Of a stretch of 64,000 nt of DNA, positions 1 through 11,697 are shown piece after piece. This DNA is from Bettongia penicillata ogilbyi (taxonomy: Eukaryota > Chordata > Mammalia > Diprotodontia > Potoroidae): assembly GCA_023548195.1 (NCBI GenBank), contig JAJHZJ010000335.1, forward strand, positions 5,748,514-5,812,513, written 5' to 3'. The position numbers and the translations under genes are program-made. Position 1 is the stretch's first letter. Every line of letters starts with the position of its first letter. Under the pieces are notes generated by a model, which worked only from the letters and a program-made list of their open reading frames with translations, searched no databases and was not told where the DNA came from.

Positions 1-391
1 AGAGAAAAAGAGTGTACTTTCCTGTTCTCTCTTCCCCACTCATCAGCTGTGTCACTCAGGATACCCCAGTTTCCTTCAGACTTCCAAAAGGCAGTGGGAG
101 GTGAATTCCTATACCCCCTCCCTCTACCCAGGAGCAGCTATGATACCACACACATGATAGACAGAGTATGTGCTGGTGTAGGGGAGGATCCAGATCGAAC
201 CTGGATCTCAAATCCCCAGCTGCCTGTTCTGCCATGTTTCTTTCCCTGGGGGCAAGTGACCAAACAGACTAAACCTTTCAGCAGTTAATCCTTTCTCAGA
301 AAAACCAAAACAAAAAACTACCACCACAAACTACCTCCAGGAGGCTGAGCTGTGCATTCCTGACTGGCCAGAAGATATGAGCTTGTGCTAA
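1..391. other. No gene recognised
   Basis: Ordinary non-coding composition. The 79-codon reading frame at 49-288 has no recognisable domain or coding character. No repeat family was recognised with confidence. Confidence 0.5.
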
Positions 392-612
392 GGGCTTTAC
401 TTTAGTATCTCATTGGATCTTCACAACAACTGGGTGAGGTAGATGCTGTTATTATCCTCATTTCACAGATGAGGAAACTAAGGCAGCCAGAGGTTAAGTG
501 ATTTGCAGTGGTTAAGTCACACAGCTAGTAAGTGTCTGAGGCCAGACTTGAACTCAGGTCTGTCTGACTCTAGGCCAAGCACTCTATCTACTGTGCTACC
601 TAGCTACCTCTG
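392..612 (-). repeat. MIR/THER-type SINE
   Basis: Read on the minus strand it runs from a tRNA-like head (GGTAGCACAGTAGATAGAG) through the B-box-like GAGTTCAAGTC, then ACTTACTAGCTGTGTGAC, and the CTCATCTGTGAAATGAGGAT core. This is the standard order of a mammalian-wide interspersed repeat. It looks nearly complete but diverged. Exact subfamily (MIR or its marsupial THER relatives) was not determined. Confidence 0.85.
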
Positions 613-689
613 AAGTGAGAGTGAACTCTGTTCAGAAATTTAAGTTTCCTGGGAATCTTTACCTCCTGGGAAAGAGTGATCAGCTTCCA

Positions 690-778
690 TCTTTTGTCTC
701 TTTTTGTATTTTTAGTGCCAAGAACAGATGCCTGGCACATAGTAGGCACTTAATAAATGTTTATTGATTGATTCAATG
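690..778 (+). repeat. L2-type 3' tail
   Basis: The string GCCTGGCACATAGTAGGCAC followed by TTAATAAATG is the conserved 3' end shared by L2 LINEs and the MIRs they mobilise. Only the last hundred bases or so are present. Confidence 0.75.
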
Positions 779-1615
779 AGTTACTCAAGTAAGTGCCTTC
801 TGTTTTCTGTATCTAGGGACTCCTCTGAGGCCTTTGTTATGGGTAACTTTTATGTTTCAAGCATCTGTGAATGTGTGCCAATGAGTATTTAGGGTAGAGG
901 GAAGATATAAGTAGTTTTCTGACAGTGGATGCGTACTCCTTTGTCCATGGAGTAGCTTTCCCAGAAAGGCTTCTCTTTTGGGGAGACCTTAGATGTGAGT
1001 CAGTCCTAAGTTTTTGCTAAGGGGATGCCACTCTAAGTGAGCAGAGAAAGCAAGAAAGTGTGAGGAAAAAGTCTAACTCTTATTTGGAGAGGGGCGAGGC
1101 TCAGTGTCCCTTAGCCTAGAGCCTCTGGGGAAGAGGCATGTACTGAGGAGGTATGGGGGTCTTTAAATGCTATTGATCAGAGACCCCATCTGCTGGATCT
1201 CCTTGCCTCATCATTGCTAGTGATGAATGGCCCAATATAATTTGTCAGTGCCATTTAGTATCTAACAGGTATAATTTAATTTGTTTATATCTCCTAGATA
1301 TCATTAATGAGGAATTAGCATCAATTAGCTTGTTAAAAAGAATATTTTCTGAGAAGATGTAGTAGCACAAACGCATAGCCTCAGACCAGGTGCCGCTCTC
1401 CCCTCTTCCACTAAAGTCCCTGGGGATAGTGGTCTTAAACTTAAAGTGATTCTTCCCACTGTGTTTGCTTTCAGGTGTGGCCATGGAAGAGTCAAATTGT
1501 GTTTGTAGTACATGGGGTCTTGGTTCCAGGCTGGGTCAAACAGGTCATTCCTCTGGATTGGCTCTTCTCCAGACTTTCAAAGCTCACAAGGTCACAGTCT
1601 GATCTATTTTTTTCT
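779..1615. other. No gene recognised
   Basis: About 840 bp without a convincing ORF, RNA gene or clear repeat. The two overlapping minus-strand frames around 1245-1513 have no domain character. Confidence 0.4.
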
Positions 1616-1850
1616 CTGGGAGGCAGCTCAGTGGCTCAGTGGATAAAGCAGTGAGCCTGCAGTCAGGAAGATCTGAACTCAGAACCTGCTTCAGACACTG
1701 ACTACCTGTGTGACCCTGGACAAGTCATTTAACCTGTTTGCCTTAATCCATTGGAGAAGGAAATGGCAAATCAGTCTAGTATCTTTGCCAGGAAAACCCC
1801 ATGCTATGGTCCCTAGGGTCACAAAGAGTTGGACACAACCAAATAACAAC
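1616..1850 (+). repeat. tRNA-derived SINE with RTE-like tail
   Basis: The 5' part has a tRNA-like A box region (CTCAGTGGATAAAGCAGTGAG). The middle has TGTGTGACCCTGGACAAGTC. The 3' part reads GGAGAAGGAAATGGCAAATC, then CTTTGCCAGGAAAACCCCA, then CACAAAGAGTTGGACACAAC. That last block resembles the 3' end of BovB/RTE LINEs, which suggests an RTE mobilised this family. It is like the Mar1/WSINE elements of marsupials; the precise name was not checked. Confidence 0.8.
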
Positions 1851-3877
1851 ATTCCCTCTCCAATACACCTAAGAACAAGAAAGAAGAAACACAGTAGAGA
1901 CATAAGAACCAAAGATGCAGCAAGTGTATGACCTGGTAGGGAGATCTCTCCCCACCTTAAGCTTAGAGGAAGTCTTGCCTCTGGCCTGTGAGGAAGACAG
2001 AGGTCAGGTTTTTCCATTGGAACCCTTTTATATCCAGTCAGTCCTGGCTCAGTAGTCATTTCAAAGAATTTGTATCACCTCATTGTCAGTTGACAGGAAA
2101 CAGTTCTAAGATACCTGGGCACGATCTGAAGTGGAACACAAGATTCTCCATTTTTCATTCCTGGAAGAAGGTGGTTGGCAGCAGGCAGAGCACATGGGCA
2201 TGCTTGAATGGCTTGACTCCTATTGGCCAGTACCTTATACATTTCTCCCTCTAGATCCTGTTTAGAAAATTGCTATCCTTGGCAAATCAGCTGGAGTACA
2301 TTTTGAACATGTTGCCCGTTTCTCCAATACAAACAGGGTCCCAAGGAGGCATCCAAATTGTCCTTTTGGCTTGTTTGCCCACTGCCACATAGGAAGGAGT
2401 CTCAAAATAGTCAAATGGTATAGATCTTATACAATCCATATTTACAGACAAAAATCAAGATTATTCCCAAATACAGAATTTCAACAAGCAAAAAAATTTA
2501 AGAAATTTATTATAGCTTATGCTAAGTGAAAAGAGGCTATGGCCTGATTCCTTAACCAGATGAGAATATTTCTTGATTGATCAATAAGTCATAGGTTCTA
2601 GTAAAAATGTGGAAAGATTTCTTGATTAATTATTTGAAAACATTTGGATGAAGTGGTGTTAGAATTGGTTGAGGAAACTAAATTATACCCTGTGGGTCAT
2701 GTACAAAATAGCAAACCAGTTTGGAACTCAGGAATTCAAAGATCTGGCAGCTTAGTGTGGAAGTCTTCTAGCCAACCTCAGAAAAGGAAGCACTTTGGGG
2801 AGAGAAGAATCCCAATTCTGATTTAGCCTCAGTTTCTGTCTCCTCTTCCCCCTCCCTACTCAACAGAGGAGGCTCTGGAAAGTTCTAGAGGAGCTTAGAA
2901 AGTTCTGAAAGGTTTTAGATTTTTCACTGTTGTCCTTGGAGTATTCCCAGGACAGCTGGTTGTCTACTCTGGGAGCCAAGGATAGGTTAGATGCAATGAA
3001 GAGACACAGATTCAAGGTTCTATTAGAATCCCATCAGTAAAGATACACTGTAGCTAAGAAAACTTCATGAGTAACCCCTGAAGAAAAGAAAAGGCCTTTG
3101 AGCACAGCAACAGTGTTACCAATTCACCACATATACACTCTAAACTTGAGCCCACTTTCCCCTGGACCCCTGTAGATATTGTGGGAAAGTATCACAGACA
3201 AGAAGGGAAGAACATTTTGTATCAACTTTCTTTGTTATGCAACTTTGGTAAATACAAAAAAAAAAAAAGCTAATTAAGCCTGGCTGTCAAAATGATATCA
3301 ACTGATAAGAAATGGGAAAAGCATACTGGTGAGGCCCTCTGCCCGATTCCTCAGTGTCAGCTGGAGAATTCCAGATTACAGGGGGTGCCATGCCCCTAAC
3401 CCTCCCCCCATGTGGAAGGGCCAACTGTGTACCCAGGCAGCTTTGTTGTCCTCTCTCCTTCTTTGTGTTTCCAGATCCATGGAATCTATTTCTCTGAACT
3501 CGCTCCTATCTTTTATCCAGGCTTCCAGGAGGTGCCTAAACCTCTCATCCTTTTGAAACAGATAGCCTGTTCTACCTAACTGAAATGGCTTAGATTGATT
3601 CAAGGTGGTGGCCAGGCCTTGTTCACACCTGGTTCTAATTGAATCAATCAAGATGTGTTCTCACTTAACAAAAGTAATTACTTTTAAATGGGGTGAGAGC
3701 TTTCAGTGGATCCAGACTCTTACTTCTCCAATATTCTTTCAATGTACATATTGGCACATAATGAAAGACTCCATTGGTTCAGTCTGTTTCATGCATTTCT
3801 GTGTAGTCAGCACCAACCAATGCCTGGAAGCATTTCTAACAGGTGAGGTAGTTGTACTAATACTAATAGCTTTTATT
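1851..3877. other. Gene-free stretch, origin unrecognised
   Basis: Two kilobases of unremarkable A/T-rich DNA with an A13 tract near 3257-3269. A 91-codon minus frame at 3376-3651 looks mildly protein-like (charged, Arg/Glu-rich) but matches no family known to me and has no supporting splice or promoter context. Confidence 0.35.
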
Positions 3878-4075
3878 TAGCTATAAATAGCTAGCAGTTA
3901 TAATTTTAAGGTTTGCAAATAGCTTTATAAGTGTAATCTTATTTGGTGTTCACAACAACCCTGTGAAGTCAGTGCTATTAGTATCCCCATTTTACAGAAG
4001 AGGAAACTGAGGTAGAGAGTGGTGATGGTATTTGCCTAGGGGGTAACACAGATATCACACACAGACTAGAGTGGT
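3878..4075 (-). repeat. MIR-type SINE, partial
   Basis: Plus-strand CACAACAACCCTGTGAAGTC followed by CCCCATTTTACAGAAGAGGA and AACTGAGG is the reverse complement of the MIR core and 3' half. The tRNA-like head is not clear. Confidence 0.75.
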
Positions 4076-4250
4076 TTACACAACCAGTGATATTGTCAGA
4101 GACCAATCGATTGTCCAGATTTCAGGGTTCCTGCCAAGCCTTCTCAGGGAACAGAGAGCCCCTGTTATCTCTCATCCGGGCTAGAGTTCCCCTACTTTGT
4201 CATTGTTCCCCACCCTTTGCTGAGCTGGACTTTGAGAATTATGTCAGCTC

Positions 4251-4492
4251 TCATGGCAGCTAGGTGGTGCAGTGGATAAAGTCCCCTAGCCTGGAGTCAG
4301 GAGGACTCATCCAGTCTAGCCTTAGACACTGATTAGCTGTGTGGCCCTGGGCAAGTCACTTAACTCTGTTTGCCTCAGTTTCCTCCTCTGTAAAATGAGC
4401 TGGAGAAGGAAATAGCAAACCGCTCCAGTGTCTCTGCCAAGAAAACCCCAAATGGGGCCACAAGAGTCAGACACAACTGAACTACAGCAAAG
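4251..4492 (+). repeat. tRNA-derived SINE with RTE-like tail
   Basis: It begins GGCAGCTAGGTGGTGCAGTG, has GTGTGGCCCTGGGCAAGTCA and CTCCTCTGTAAAATGAGCTG, and ends with AAGAAAACCCCAAATGGGGC then AAGAGTCAGACACAACTGAA. The 3' block is RTE/BovB-like. This is the best preserved copy of the family in the window, and its complete head-to-tail structure is a strong marker of a marsupial genome. Confidence 0.85.
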
Positions 4493-4592
4493 GTGAGCTC
4501 CTTGGGATAGGGAAGGTTTTTGTGTTTTTGTCTCTCTATCTCCAGAGCTTAGTACCTAGTAAGTACTTAATAAATACTTGTTGTTGATTGAA
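4493..4592 (+). repeat. L2 3' end
   Basis: GAGCTCCTTGGGATAGGGAA, then TTTTTGTCTCTCTATCTCCA, then GTACCTAGTAAGTACTTAAT and AAATACTTGTTG: the canonical L2 tail in its normal order. Confidence 0.75.
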
Positions 4593-6143
4593 GGGGATTC
4601 TTTATTTTTATTGTTCTTATCCTCCTCTTCCTCTTGTTCTCCCTCTTTTCACTAGGACTGGCCACCCCAAGCCTTCAAGCCATGTCGTGTCATGGCCCAG
4701 CATCATACAGAGCACCCTGGGATTTCCTCCAAAGCCACCCACAGGCAGGGGATGATTCCAGCAGCCCGTGCCTCCCTAAATCCAGCTCAGATCTCGCCTG
4801 TCTCAGCCTTCAGTGAAAAGCAGCCACTCCAGTGCCAGGAGCTAATCCGCTGACAGCTGGTTCTGTTGGTCAGGATAAATAACCAGAAGCCACTCCGTCT
4901 GCTCCCAGAACTCAGCGGCTCAGGGCTCCAGGAGCCACCCTGTCACCTTGGCCTCCCTGTTTTGGGACTTATTTCTGTAGAATAACTAAGGCCTTTTAGC
5001 AATGGTGCTAAACAGGTGGGTCAGGGTTCTAATCTAATGTCTTGCCTTAGTTGTTGCCATTGGGCTGCAATCCTAGCTTCCTGAAGAGAAAGGGGAGGGG
5101 AAGAGGGTTAGTCATGGAACCTTAGGAAGGAGCCATGGGAAAAGACCTCACCAGTCACGTGCAATGCCTTCCATGGGGCTGGGGCTGGGACTGGGCTGCC
5201 GGCTCCCTCTTGTGTATTTCTGGCAGCTCTGTTCAACCTTCTTGGTGCCCTAAACACTATGGCCCTCAACCCTTCCCTGGGGAAAGTAATTTCTCACTGG
5301 TAAATCCCAATAGAATTACCTTTCCCCTGACGTATACCTTCTAAACACTTTCTTCAATTTTCGGTTCTCATTTCTAGTTAAGTAATTAGAAAGCACATTA
5401 AACAGTCCATTTTTCTTTAATTGCTTCATCTTTCCAGTGTTTGCACTTGGAATGACTTTTTCTTGAGAGACTAAGGTGAGTCTTCACAATGATTTCTTCA
5501 TCCACCTCATAGATTCTTCAAAGAGCTCCATAATGGCACTTCTCTCCTTCTTCCTCCTTCTCCTCCTCTTCCCATGTTCGACAGAACTCAGAGAGAATGG
5601 TCCTAGCACAAACCACCATCCTATGAGTTTTCCTTTTCATTTGGTGGATATACTGATTACTTTTTGTAATGGACAAAAGTGTTGAAATGTCCCCTCATCC
5701 TCAGGAAATGCATTGAAAGTATCTTTGGGATGCTTCCTCAAGCAGATAGGATGTTGGGAGGCGGGGCAGTGGTGAAGAGTACCTCATCCCCTTCCCATAT
5801 GATTTTGACTTCTCTCACAAAGTCTCTACATTTGTTAATGCTTTTCATTCATTGATAGTTATGAGCGTTTGTTATAACTGGGACAGCAACATCTATTAAA
5901 CAGGGTTCTTAAGTTTTTATGGGTCATTGTTGTGTCCAGGAAGTTGTAGGCAACAGATTTTTCTGTAATGAGTGTACCATTCCAGCACAGTTTATTTCCT
6001 GAATTTTCAAGGATATTTTGTATTTATATTTTGGGAAATTGCCATCTGTTCATTTATGAAGGATAGGGAGCTTCTGGTATAAGATTCTGGCTACTAGATC
6101 ATGTCTTTCTAGTTATTCAAAAGGCACTATTTTTGCAACCAGA
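4593..6143. other. Gene-free stretch with one GC-richer patch
   Basis: No coding exon recognised. The 4810-4990 segment is richer in G+C and in motif-like words (TAATCC, CAGCTG, GATAAA) than its surroundings and lacks repeat character, so it could be a regulatory or conserved non-coding segment; that cannot be decided without comparison to other genomes. The rest is A/T-rich single-copy-looking DNA. Confidence 0.3.
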
Positions 6144-6156
6144 AGCAATATGTTGT
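6144..6156. repeat. Target-site duplication of HAL1-like copy 1 (3' side)
   Basis: AGCAATATGTTGT is repeated exactly at 8810-8822. The match extends outward as CCAG with one mismatch between. It directly abuts the T-run that is the minus-strand poly(A) tail. Confidence 0.9.
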
Positions 6157-8809
6157 TTTTTTTTAGCTGAGATTGAGATTATTTGTTTTTTTTCTGATAT
6201 TTTGTATCTATTGTCCAGTTACATTTTCCCCATCCATCTCCATAATTGTTTTTTAATTAATTATTTTTAGTTTTCAACAGATACTTCCACAAGATACTGA
6301 GTTTCAAATTTTCTCCCCATCTCTCCCTTCTATCACACCCCTCCCTTCTCTTATTCTTATTCTCTCTATTTTCTTGTAGGGCTAGATAGATTTCTGTACC
6401 CCATTGCCTGCATATCTTATTTCCCAGTTGCATGTAAAAACAATTTTTAACATTCATTTTTAAAATTTTGAGTTCCAACTTCTCACCTTCCTCTCTCCCC
6501 ACCCATTCCCATTGAGAAGGCAAGCAATTCAATATAGGTTATACATGGGTAGTTATGCAAAACACTTCCATAACAGTCATATTGTGAAAGACTAACTATA
6601 TTTCCCTCCATCCTATCCTAGCCCCCATTTATTCTGTTCTCTCTTTTGATCCTATCCCTCCTCAGAAGTGGTTACTTCTAATTACCCCCTCTTCCCATTT
6701 TGCCCTCCCTTCTATCATTCCCCCACCCCCTGATTATCCCCTTACCCCCTACTTTCCTGTAGTGTAAGACAGATTTTCATACCAAATTGAGTGGGCATCT
6801 TATTCTATCCTTAAACCAGATATGATGAAAGTTTACTCTTTCTCTCTCACCTCTCCCATCTTCCCCTCCATTGAAAAAACTTTTACTTGCCTCTTTTATG
6901 TGAGATAATTTGTCCCATTCTATTTTCACTTTCTCCTCCCAATATATTTCTCTCTCACCCCTTAATTTTATTTTATTTTTTAGATATCATCCCTACCTAT
7001 TCAACTCATCCTATGCCCTCTGTCTATATGTATGTAATCCCTCCAACTACCCTAATGCTGAGAAAAGTCTGAAGAGTTACAAATACAATCTTTTCATGAA
7101 GGAATGTAAGCATTTAGTAAGTCCCTTATGATTTCTCTTTCCTGTTTGCCTTTTCATGCCTCTCTTGATTCGTGTTTGAAAGTCAAATTTTCTATTCAGC
7201 TCTGGTCATATCAATAACAATGCTTGAAAGTCCTCTGTTTCATTGAATGACCATTTCCCCCCCTTTATACTCAGTTTTGTTGGTTAGATGATTCTTGGTT
7301 TTAATCTTAGCTCTTTTGTCCTCTGGAATATCATATTTCAAGCCTTGCAAACCCTTAATATAGAAGCTGCTAGATCTTGCATTACCCTGATTGTATTTCC
7401 ACAATACTTGAATTCTTTTTTTCTGGCTCTTTACAATATCTTCTCCTTGACCTGGAAGCTCTGGAATTTGGCTACAATATTCCTATAAGTTTTCTTTTTA
7501 GGATCTCTTTCAGGAAACAATCAGTGGATCTTTCAATATCTATTTTACCCTCTGGTTCTATAACATTAGGACAGTTTTCCTTGATCATTTCTTGAAACAT
7601 GATGTCTAGGATCTTTTTTTGATCATGGCTTTCAGGTAGTCCAATAATTTTTATACTGTCTCTCCTGAATCTATTTTCCAGGTCAGTTGTTTTTCCAATG
7701 AAATATTTCACATTGTCTGCTATTTTTTCATCCCTTTGACTTTGTTTTATAATTTTTTGGTTTTTCATAAAGTCATTAGATTCCATCTGATCCATTCTAA
7801 TTTTTAAGGAATTATTTTCTTCACTGAGCTTTTGGACCTTCTTTTCCATCTGGCCAATTCTGCTTTTCAGGACATTCTTCTCCTCACTGGCTTTTTGGAT
7901 CTCTTTTGTCATTTGGGTTATTAAAGTGTTGTTTTAGAGTGTTGTTAAAGTGTTGTTTCTTTTAGCACTTTTTTGTGTCTCCTTTAGCAAACAGTTAATT
8001 AATTTTTCATGATTTTCTTGCATTACTCTCATTTCTCTTCTCAGTTTTTCCTCCACCTCTCTTACTTGATTTTCAAAATCCTTTTTGAGCTCTCCCATAG
8101 CCTGAGACCAATTCATATTTTGCTTGGAGGTTTTGGATGTAAGAACATTGACTTTGTTGTCTTCTGTTTGTATACTTTGGTCTTCCTTGTCACCAAAGTA
8201 AGATTCTATAGTCTGATTCTTTTTCTGGTTTTTGCTCATTTCCTCAGTCATGTACTTGACTTTTGAGCTGTTTGTCAAGGTAGTTCTCTGCTTCCAGTGG
8301 GGTTGGGGGAGGCATACTGGCAGTCATTCAATCCCCCCCACAATCTGTGGGCCTAGAGCTCCAGAAACAGTTGAACCACTGCCCCTGCTACTGCCAGAGG
8401 CTCCTCCTCTAAGGGTTCTTCTACTCCTTCCACCACACTGGAGCTTGGGCCTGACCACTCTCCTTTCTCACACAGGTCCCACAGGTTTTTTCCACTGACC
8501 TTCCAATTTGTCCTCAGTGTGTTGGGATTGTGAAGTCTGGAAACCACCACAGGTACCTGAGATTCATTTCCCACAAAGCCTACTCAGGTCCCATCTGTGC
8601 CAGTGTGATTCACACTGGATAGTGCACTGCTCCTAGTGTGATGCAATAGACACTTCCCAGCAACCTTCCAGGCTGTCTTGGGCTGGAGATTTGCTTCACT
8701 CCCTCATTCTGTGGGTTCTGCAGCTCCAGAATTTGTTTAGAGTCATTTTTTACAGGTATTTGGCTGGGTTTATGGGGAGAGTGCTAGCAAGTCTGTGCTG
8801 TTATCCAGC
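6157..8809 (-). mobile_element. HAL1-like (ORF1-only) LINE, copy 1
   Basis: A complete ORF1-only insertion bounded by a 13-bp TSD. On the minus strand it runs: a 5' untranslated region of about 570 bp (8809-8240), a broken ORF1 (8239-7175), then a long purine-rich 3' untranslated region ending in a poly(A) tail (plus-strand T9 at 6156-6164). There is no endonuclease or reverse transcriptase region between ORF1 and the 3' end, which is the definition of a half-L1. It would depend on a full-length L1 for mobilisation. It is the most diverged of the three copies, and its 5' end lacks the motif shared by copies 2 and 3, so some 5' bases may be lost. Confidence 0.85.
7175..8239 (-). pseudogene. 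L1-type ORF1 protein, broken (HAL1-like copy 1)
   Basis: ORF1p is the RNA-binding nucleoprotein chaperone of L1-type elements. The start at 8239 gives MSKNQKK, aligned with the starts of the other two copies. Visible parts: basic N-terminus with KNQTIESYF, a long heptad coiled coil, the RRM-type core RRDSIKIIGLPES, and beyond 7470 in another frame the C-terminal domain. The frame breaks between 7934 and 7912 and again near 7472, so it cannot encode a whole protein. Compared with copy 3 it carries many substitutions, in keeping with greater age. Confidence 0.85.
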
Positions 8810-8822
8810 AGCAATATGTTGT
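8810..8822. repeat. Target-site duplication of HAL1-like copy 1 (5' side)
   Basis: Exact copy of the 13 bp at 6144-6156, immediately outside the 5' end of the minus-strand element. Confidence 0.9.
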
Positions 8823-9089
8823 ACAATGTCAATTCCTTTCTTACAAAGTCTGTATCAATTATTTTTATTAGATATATGTCCATTTGGACTGGCTAAATGC
8901 ATGCAGGTATAGGTTGCAGGTAGTATGAATGGATACCTCTGGAATCTGACTCACCTCTCTCCAAGGAATACTGCTATTTCTCCCTTACAAGGAGCAGGAG
9001 AAAGGCTATAGCTATGAATTTGTCTATTTCCAAGAAGGATGTTGGACTAGAATTTTCTCTGATTCCTCCAATATTGGTAGTTCAAAAGT
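8823..9089. other. Spacer between two HAL1-like elements
   Basis: Non-coding sequence of 267 bp separating copy 1 from copy 2. It has no similarity to either element that I can see, so the two are independent insertions and not one duplicated block. Confidence 0.6.
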
Positions 9090-9103
9090 TTGAGTCTAGT
9101 TCT
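9090..9103. repeat. Target-site duplication of HAL1-like copy 2 (3' side)
   Basis: TTGAGTCTAGTTCT, repeated without mismatch at 11710-11723. It abuts the T-run that represents the poly(A) tail. Confidence 0.95.
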
Positions 9104-9943
9104 TTTTTTAAAATATAAATTTATTTATTTAACTTTTTACATTCATTTTCACAAAATTTTGGGTTCCAAATTTTTTCCCCATTTGTCCCCTCCCCCCCAC
9201 CCCAATACACCAAGCATTCTAATTTCCCCTATCACCAATATGCCCTCTCTTCTATCATCCCTCCCTTCCCTTGTCCCCATCTTCTCTTTTGTCCTGTAGG
9301 ACCAGATAACTTTCTATTCCCCATTACCTGTATTTCTTATTTCCTAGTAGCAAGAACAATACTCAACAGTTGTTCCTAAAACTTTGAATTCCAACTTCTC
9401 CTCATCCCTCCCTCCCCATCCATTCCCTTTGGGAAGGCAGGCAATTCAATATAGGCCCTATCTGTGTAGTTTTGCAAATGACTTCACTGATAGTCATGTT
9501 GTATAAGACTAAAACTATATTTCCCTCCATCCTATCCTGCCCCCCATTGTTTCTATTCTCTCTTTTGATCCTGTCCTTCCCTGAGTATTGGCTTCAAATT
9601 GCTCCCTCCTCCCATTGCCCTCCCTTCCATCATCCCCCCTACCCTGCTTATCTCCTTCTCCCCCACTTTCCTGTATTTTAAGATAGGTTTTCATACCAAA
9701 AAGAGTGTGCATTTTATTCCTTCCTTTAGTTGAATGTGATGAGAGTAAACTTCATGTTTTTTTTCTCAGCTCTCCTCTTTTTCCCTCCACTAAAAAGTCT
9801 CCTGCTTGCCTCTTCTATGAGAGATAATTTGTCCCATTCCATTTCACCCTCTCTCCTCCCAATACATTTCTCTTATGTATTTACCTTAATTTTTTAAAAA
9901 TATGATCCCATCCAATTCAATTCACTCTGTGCTCTCTGTCTCT

Positions 9944-10003
9944 CTGTGTGTGCTTGCATGTGTGTATGTGTGTGTGTGCGTGTGTGTGTGTATGTGTGTG
10001 TGT
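9944..10003. repeat. (TG)n microsatellite inside HAL1-like copy 2
   Basis: Interrupted TG/TATG/TGCG dinucleotide tract of about 60 bp in the element's 3' untranslated region. Copy 3 has a comparable tract at the matching place. Confidence 0.9.
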
Positions 10004-10150
10004 AATCCCAGAAACTACCCAGATACTGAAAAGTTTCAAGAATTATAAATATTGTCTTTCCATGTAGGAATGTAAACAGTTCAGCTTTGGTAAGTCCCTT
10101 ATCACTTCTCTTTGCTGTTTACTTTTTCATGCTTCTTCTCATTCTTGTGT

Positions 10151-11230
10151 TTAAAAGTCAAATTTTCTTTTCAGCTCTGGTCTTTTCATTAAGAATGCTT
10201 GAAAGTCCTCTGTTTCATTGAAAGACCATATTTTCCCCTGAAGTATTATACTCAGTTTTGCTGGGTAGGTGATTCTTGGTTTGAGTCCTAGTTCCTTTGA
10301 CATCTGGAATATCCTATTCCACACCCTTCTGTCCCTTAATGTAGAAGCTGCTAGATCTTGTGTTATCCTGATTGTATTTCCACAATACTGGAATTGTTTC
10401 TTTCTAGCTGCTTGCAATATTTTCTCCTTGACCTGGGAATTCTGGAATTTGGTTACAATGTTCCTGGGAGTTTCTCTTTTTGGATCTCTTTCAGGTGGTG
10501 ATCGATTGAATATTTATTTTGCCCTCTGGTTCTAGAATCTCAGGGCCGTTTTCCTTGATAATTTCATGAAAGATGATGTCTAGGCTCTTTTTGATCATGG
10601 CTTTCAGGTAGTCCCATAATTTTTAAATTGTCTCTCCTGGATCTATTTTCCAGGTCAGTTGTTTTTCCAATGAAATATTTCACATTATGTTCCATTTTTT
10701 CATTCTTTTGGTTTTGTTTTTGTGATTTCTTGGTTTCTCAGAAAGTCATTAGACTCCATCTGTTCCATTCTAATTTTGAGAGAACTATTTTCTTCAGTGA
10801 GCTTTTGAACCTCTTTTTCCATTTGGCTAATTCTGCTTTTTAAAGCATTCTTCTCCTCATTGGCTTTTTGAACCTCTTTTGCCAATTGAGTTAGCCTATT
10901 TTTCAAGGTGTTATTTTCTTCAGCATTTTTTTGGGTCTCCTTTAACAAGGTATTGGCCCATTTTTTATGCTTTTCTTGCATCTCCCTCATTTCTCTTCCC
11001 ACTTTTTCCTCCACCTGTCTAACTTGATTTTCAAAATCCTTTTTGAGCTCTTCCATGGCCTGAGCCCTTTGGATATCTATTTCAGATGTTTGAGATACCG
11101 AGGCCTTGACTTCTATGTCTTTCCGTGATGGTAAGCATTGTTCTTCCTCATCAGAAAGGAAGGGAAGAGATATCTGTTCACCAAGAAAGTAACCTTCTAT
11201 GGTCTTATTTTTTTTCCCTTTTCTGGGCAT
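10151..11230 (-). pseudogene. L1-type ORF1 protein, frameshifted (HAL1-like copy 2)
   Basis: The start codon at 11230 gives MPRKGKKNKTIEGYF. An uninterrupted 176-codon first part (11230-10700) covers the basic N-terminus and a strong coiled coil (LKNRLTQLAKEVQKANEEK and following). One extra T near 10716, relative to copy 3, shifts the frame just after the coiled coil. The C-terminal domain is open again at 10417-10151 (FQYCGNTIRITQDLAASTL, then LKPRITYPAKLSI), conserved landmarks of L1 ORF1p. Further small deletions near 10505 and in a T-run near 10585 are visible against copy 3. The product would be truncated and lack its nucleic-acid-binding C-terminus. Confidence 0.9.
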
Positions 11231-11688
11231 TTTCTCAGCCAGTTACTTGACTTCTGAGATTCCTCTCCAGCCCTGCCTCATTCGTGCTTGGGGGCTCCAG
11301 GAGCCCCTGACTGCCGCTGCCTCTGCCGCTTCCTCCCAAGGGGGCCTGAGTTATGAAGACACCCTCCTCCCCTCTCAGCCCAGAAGTCTCTCACTGACCT
11401 GTAGCACCTGTGGGTGGAGGGACCTCCGTGGCTGCTGGAACTTCCATCCCTGAAGACCGCTCGGATCTGCTCCTCTTGGGGCCGTAGCCACGGCAGGGCT
11501 GGGCTTTGCTCTGGGTCCGGTGCATGATGGACCTTTGGGGTCAGTTTTTCAGGGCTCTCTGGAACAGAAATCTCCTCCACTCCATTGCTGTGTGGCTTAC
11601 ACTGCTCCAGAATTTGTTGAGAGTTCCTCTTTACAGGTAATTATGGGTTGCGGGTTCGGAGCTAGCATATGTGAATCTTTCTACTCCC

Positions 11689-11697
11689 CCATCTTGG
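11689..11697 (-). promoter_or_regulatory. YY1-type motif at the 5' end of HAL1-like copy 2
   Basis: Minus strand CCAAGATGG, 12 bases inside the element end. In human L1 a YY1 site in the same first 20 bases sets the transcription start. The context GGGGGAGGAG before it is also L1-like. Confidence 0.75.

Noticed and set aside
392..612. tRNA-like heads of SINEs (here and in other copies) as possible tRNA genes
   Set aside because: They are embedded in MIR or RTE-tailed SINE bodies and are diverged; none can be folded convincingly into a functional tRNA by eye.
3376..3651. 91-codon minus frame with a charged, helical-looking protein (RHLLEAWIKDRSEF)
   Set aside because: No family recognised, no promoter, splice or repeat context; kept only as a remark.
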